Below, one piece after another: positions 6,135-6,735 of a stretch of DNA of 6,735 nucleotides. Within the stretch, counting starts at the first letter, position 1. Each line of letters starts with the position of its first letter. Location: NCBI GenBank assembly GCA_030618505.1, contig JAUXDF010000180.1, forward strand, positions 1 to 6,735, given 5' to 3'. This stretch comes from Spongiibacteraceae bacterium (lineage in GTDB: Bacteria; Pseudomonadota; Gammaproteobacteria; Pseudomonadales; PIVM01). The translations under genes were made by a program, and so were the position numbers. The notes under the pieces are model-generated. The model did not search any database, was not told where the DNA came from, and worked only from the letters and a program-made list of their open reading frames with translations.

Positions 6135-6735
6135 ATGTGGGAATTCAGCCTCTTTGGTCTGTTATTTGTAGCCGTTGCAATTGGCTGGTACTTTGGCCGT
6201 AGTAGTAAAGTTACGCCCTCGCAAGACTCCTCTTCATCGCTCCCGCATTCATCCTATTATTATCAAGGCATAAACTACCTTCTCAACGAAGAGTCTGACG
6301 ATGGTATTGAGGCTTTCATTCGCTCCTTGGAAGTGTCTAGTGAAACCTTGGAGCTTCATATTGAATTGGGTAATCTTCTTCGCCGCAGAGGGGAAGTGGA
6401 TAAAGCGATTCGTATTCATCAAAACTTGCTGGCACGTCCGAGCTTGAGCAAGCAACATCTTAATAGTGCGCATCTTGAGTTGGCGCGTGATTATGTTTCT
6501 GCGGGTCTGCTCGATCGTGCTGAAAGATTGCTTAAGGAGCTGATCAGTGATTCCAGTGAGTTTCGTGAGCTTAGTCTGACGCTCCTTTTGGATATCTACC
6601 AGAAAGAAAAGGACTGGGATAAGGCGATAGTAACCGCCGAGGCACTCAAGCAAAAGTCACGCAGAAAACGCGATGGCAATGTTGGCCTTAATCTATCGGC
6701 GGCAATGGCTCATTTCTATTGTGAGCAAGCCGAAG
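6135..6735 (+). CDS. lapB: Lipopolysaccharide assembly protein B (LapB/YciM), N-terminal part (runs off window)
   Basis: Membrane-anchored TPR protein that acts as adaptor for FtsH degradation of LpxC, limiting lipid A synthesis; essential or nearly so in E. coli. The frame from ATG 6135 is open to the last base: 200 residues of a family length near 390. Residues 4-20 are the single N-terminal membrane anchor, then a Ser-rich linker (31-40). TPR units start at YYYQGINYLLNEESDDGIEAFIRSLEV (41-67) and continue with LHIELGNLLRRRGEVDKAIRIHQNLLARP (74-102), the most diagnostic LapB segment, and ARDYVSAGLLDRAERLLKEL (117-136) and LLDIYQKEKDWDKAI (151-165). The C-terminal rubredoxin-like metal site lies beyond the window. 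The start is four bases after the lapA stop with no clear ribosome-binding site, so translation is probably coupled to lapA. Confidence 0.94.
   Translation, partial: MWEFSLFGLLFVAVAIGWYFGRSSKVTPSQDSSSSLPHSSYYYQGINYLLNEESDDGIEAFIRSLEVSSETLELHIELGNLLRRRGEVDKAIRIHQNLLARPSLSKQHLNSAHLELARDYVSAGLLDRAERLLKELISDSSEFRELSLTLLLDIYQKEKDWDKAIVTAEALKQKSRRKRDGNVGLNLSAAMAHFYCEQAE

Noticed and set aside
6249..6653. A 134-codon open frame on the - strand opposite lapB
   Set aside because: The + strand frame encodes a convincing LapB with TPR motifs over the same bases, so the antisense frame is a shadow.

Overview
This window is a compact block of housekeeping genes, all on the + strand, from a gammaproteobacterium outside the enteric group. 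The order hisC-type aminotransferase, tyrA, aroA, cmk, rpsA, ihfB matches the aromatic-amino-acid/S1 'supraoperon' known from Pseudomonas and relatives, and the protein sequences are of that kind. The species cannot be named from the sequence. I see no mobile element, CRISPR array, tRNA, rRNA or defence system, and no gap between genes exceeds about 150 bases.

Layout. Bases 1-462 are the C-terminal part of a histidinol-phosphate/aromatic aminotransferase. Two bases later tyrA (prephenate dehydrogenase, 465-1370) begins. aroA (EPSP synthase, 1416-2753) follows in the same reading frame, separated by one TAA and 15 open codons. cmk (cytidylate kinase, GTG start, 2810-3505) comes next. A structured 141-base leader then precedes rpsA (ribosomal protein S1, 3647-5326). 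A hairpin terminator at the end of rpsA is followed at once by a good sigma-70-type promoter candidate for ihfB (IHF beta subunit, 5441-5737). A strong intrinsic terminator (5765-5797) separates ihfB from lapA (5831-6130) and lapB (6135 to the window end).

How the genes work together. The first three genes serve aromatic amino acid synthesis: AroA makes the chorismate precursor, TyrA commits prephenate to tyrosine, and the aminotransferase can supply the transamination step (its paralogues also serve histidine synthesis). cmk (CMP/dCMP recycling) and rpsA (translation initiation) are commonly linked in proteobacteria. ihfB encodes half of a nucleoid-bending heterodimer. LapA and LapB are inner-membrane proteins that tune lipopolysaccharide synthesis through LpxC turnover.

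The most unusual point is that tyrA and aroA, fused into one protein in Pseudomonas, are here kept apart by a single in-frame stop codon. The rpsA leader, the rpsA/ihfB terminator-promoter junction and a class-II-type AroA with a glycine at the glyphosate-determining site are also worth noting. I did not find a previously undescribed system here.
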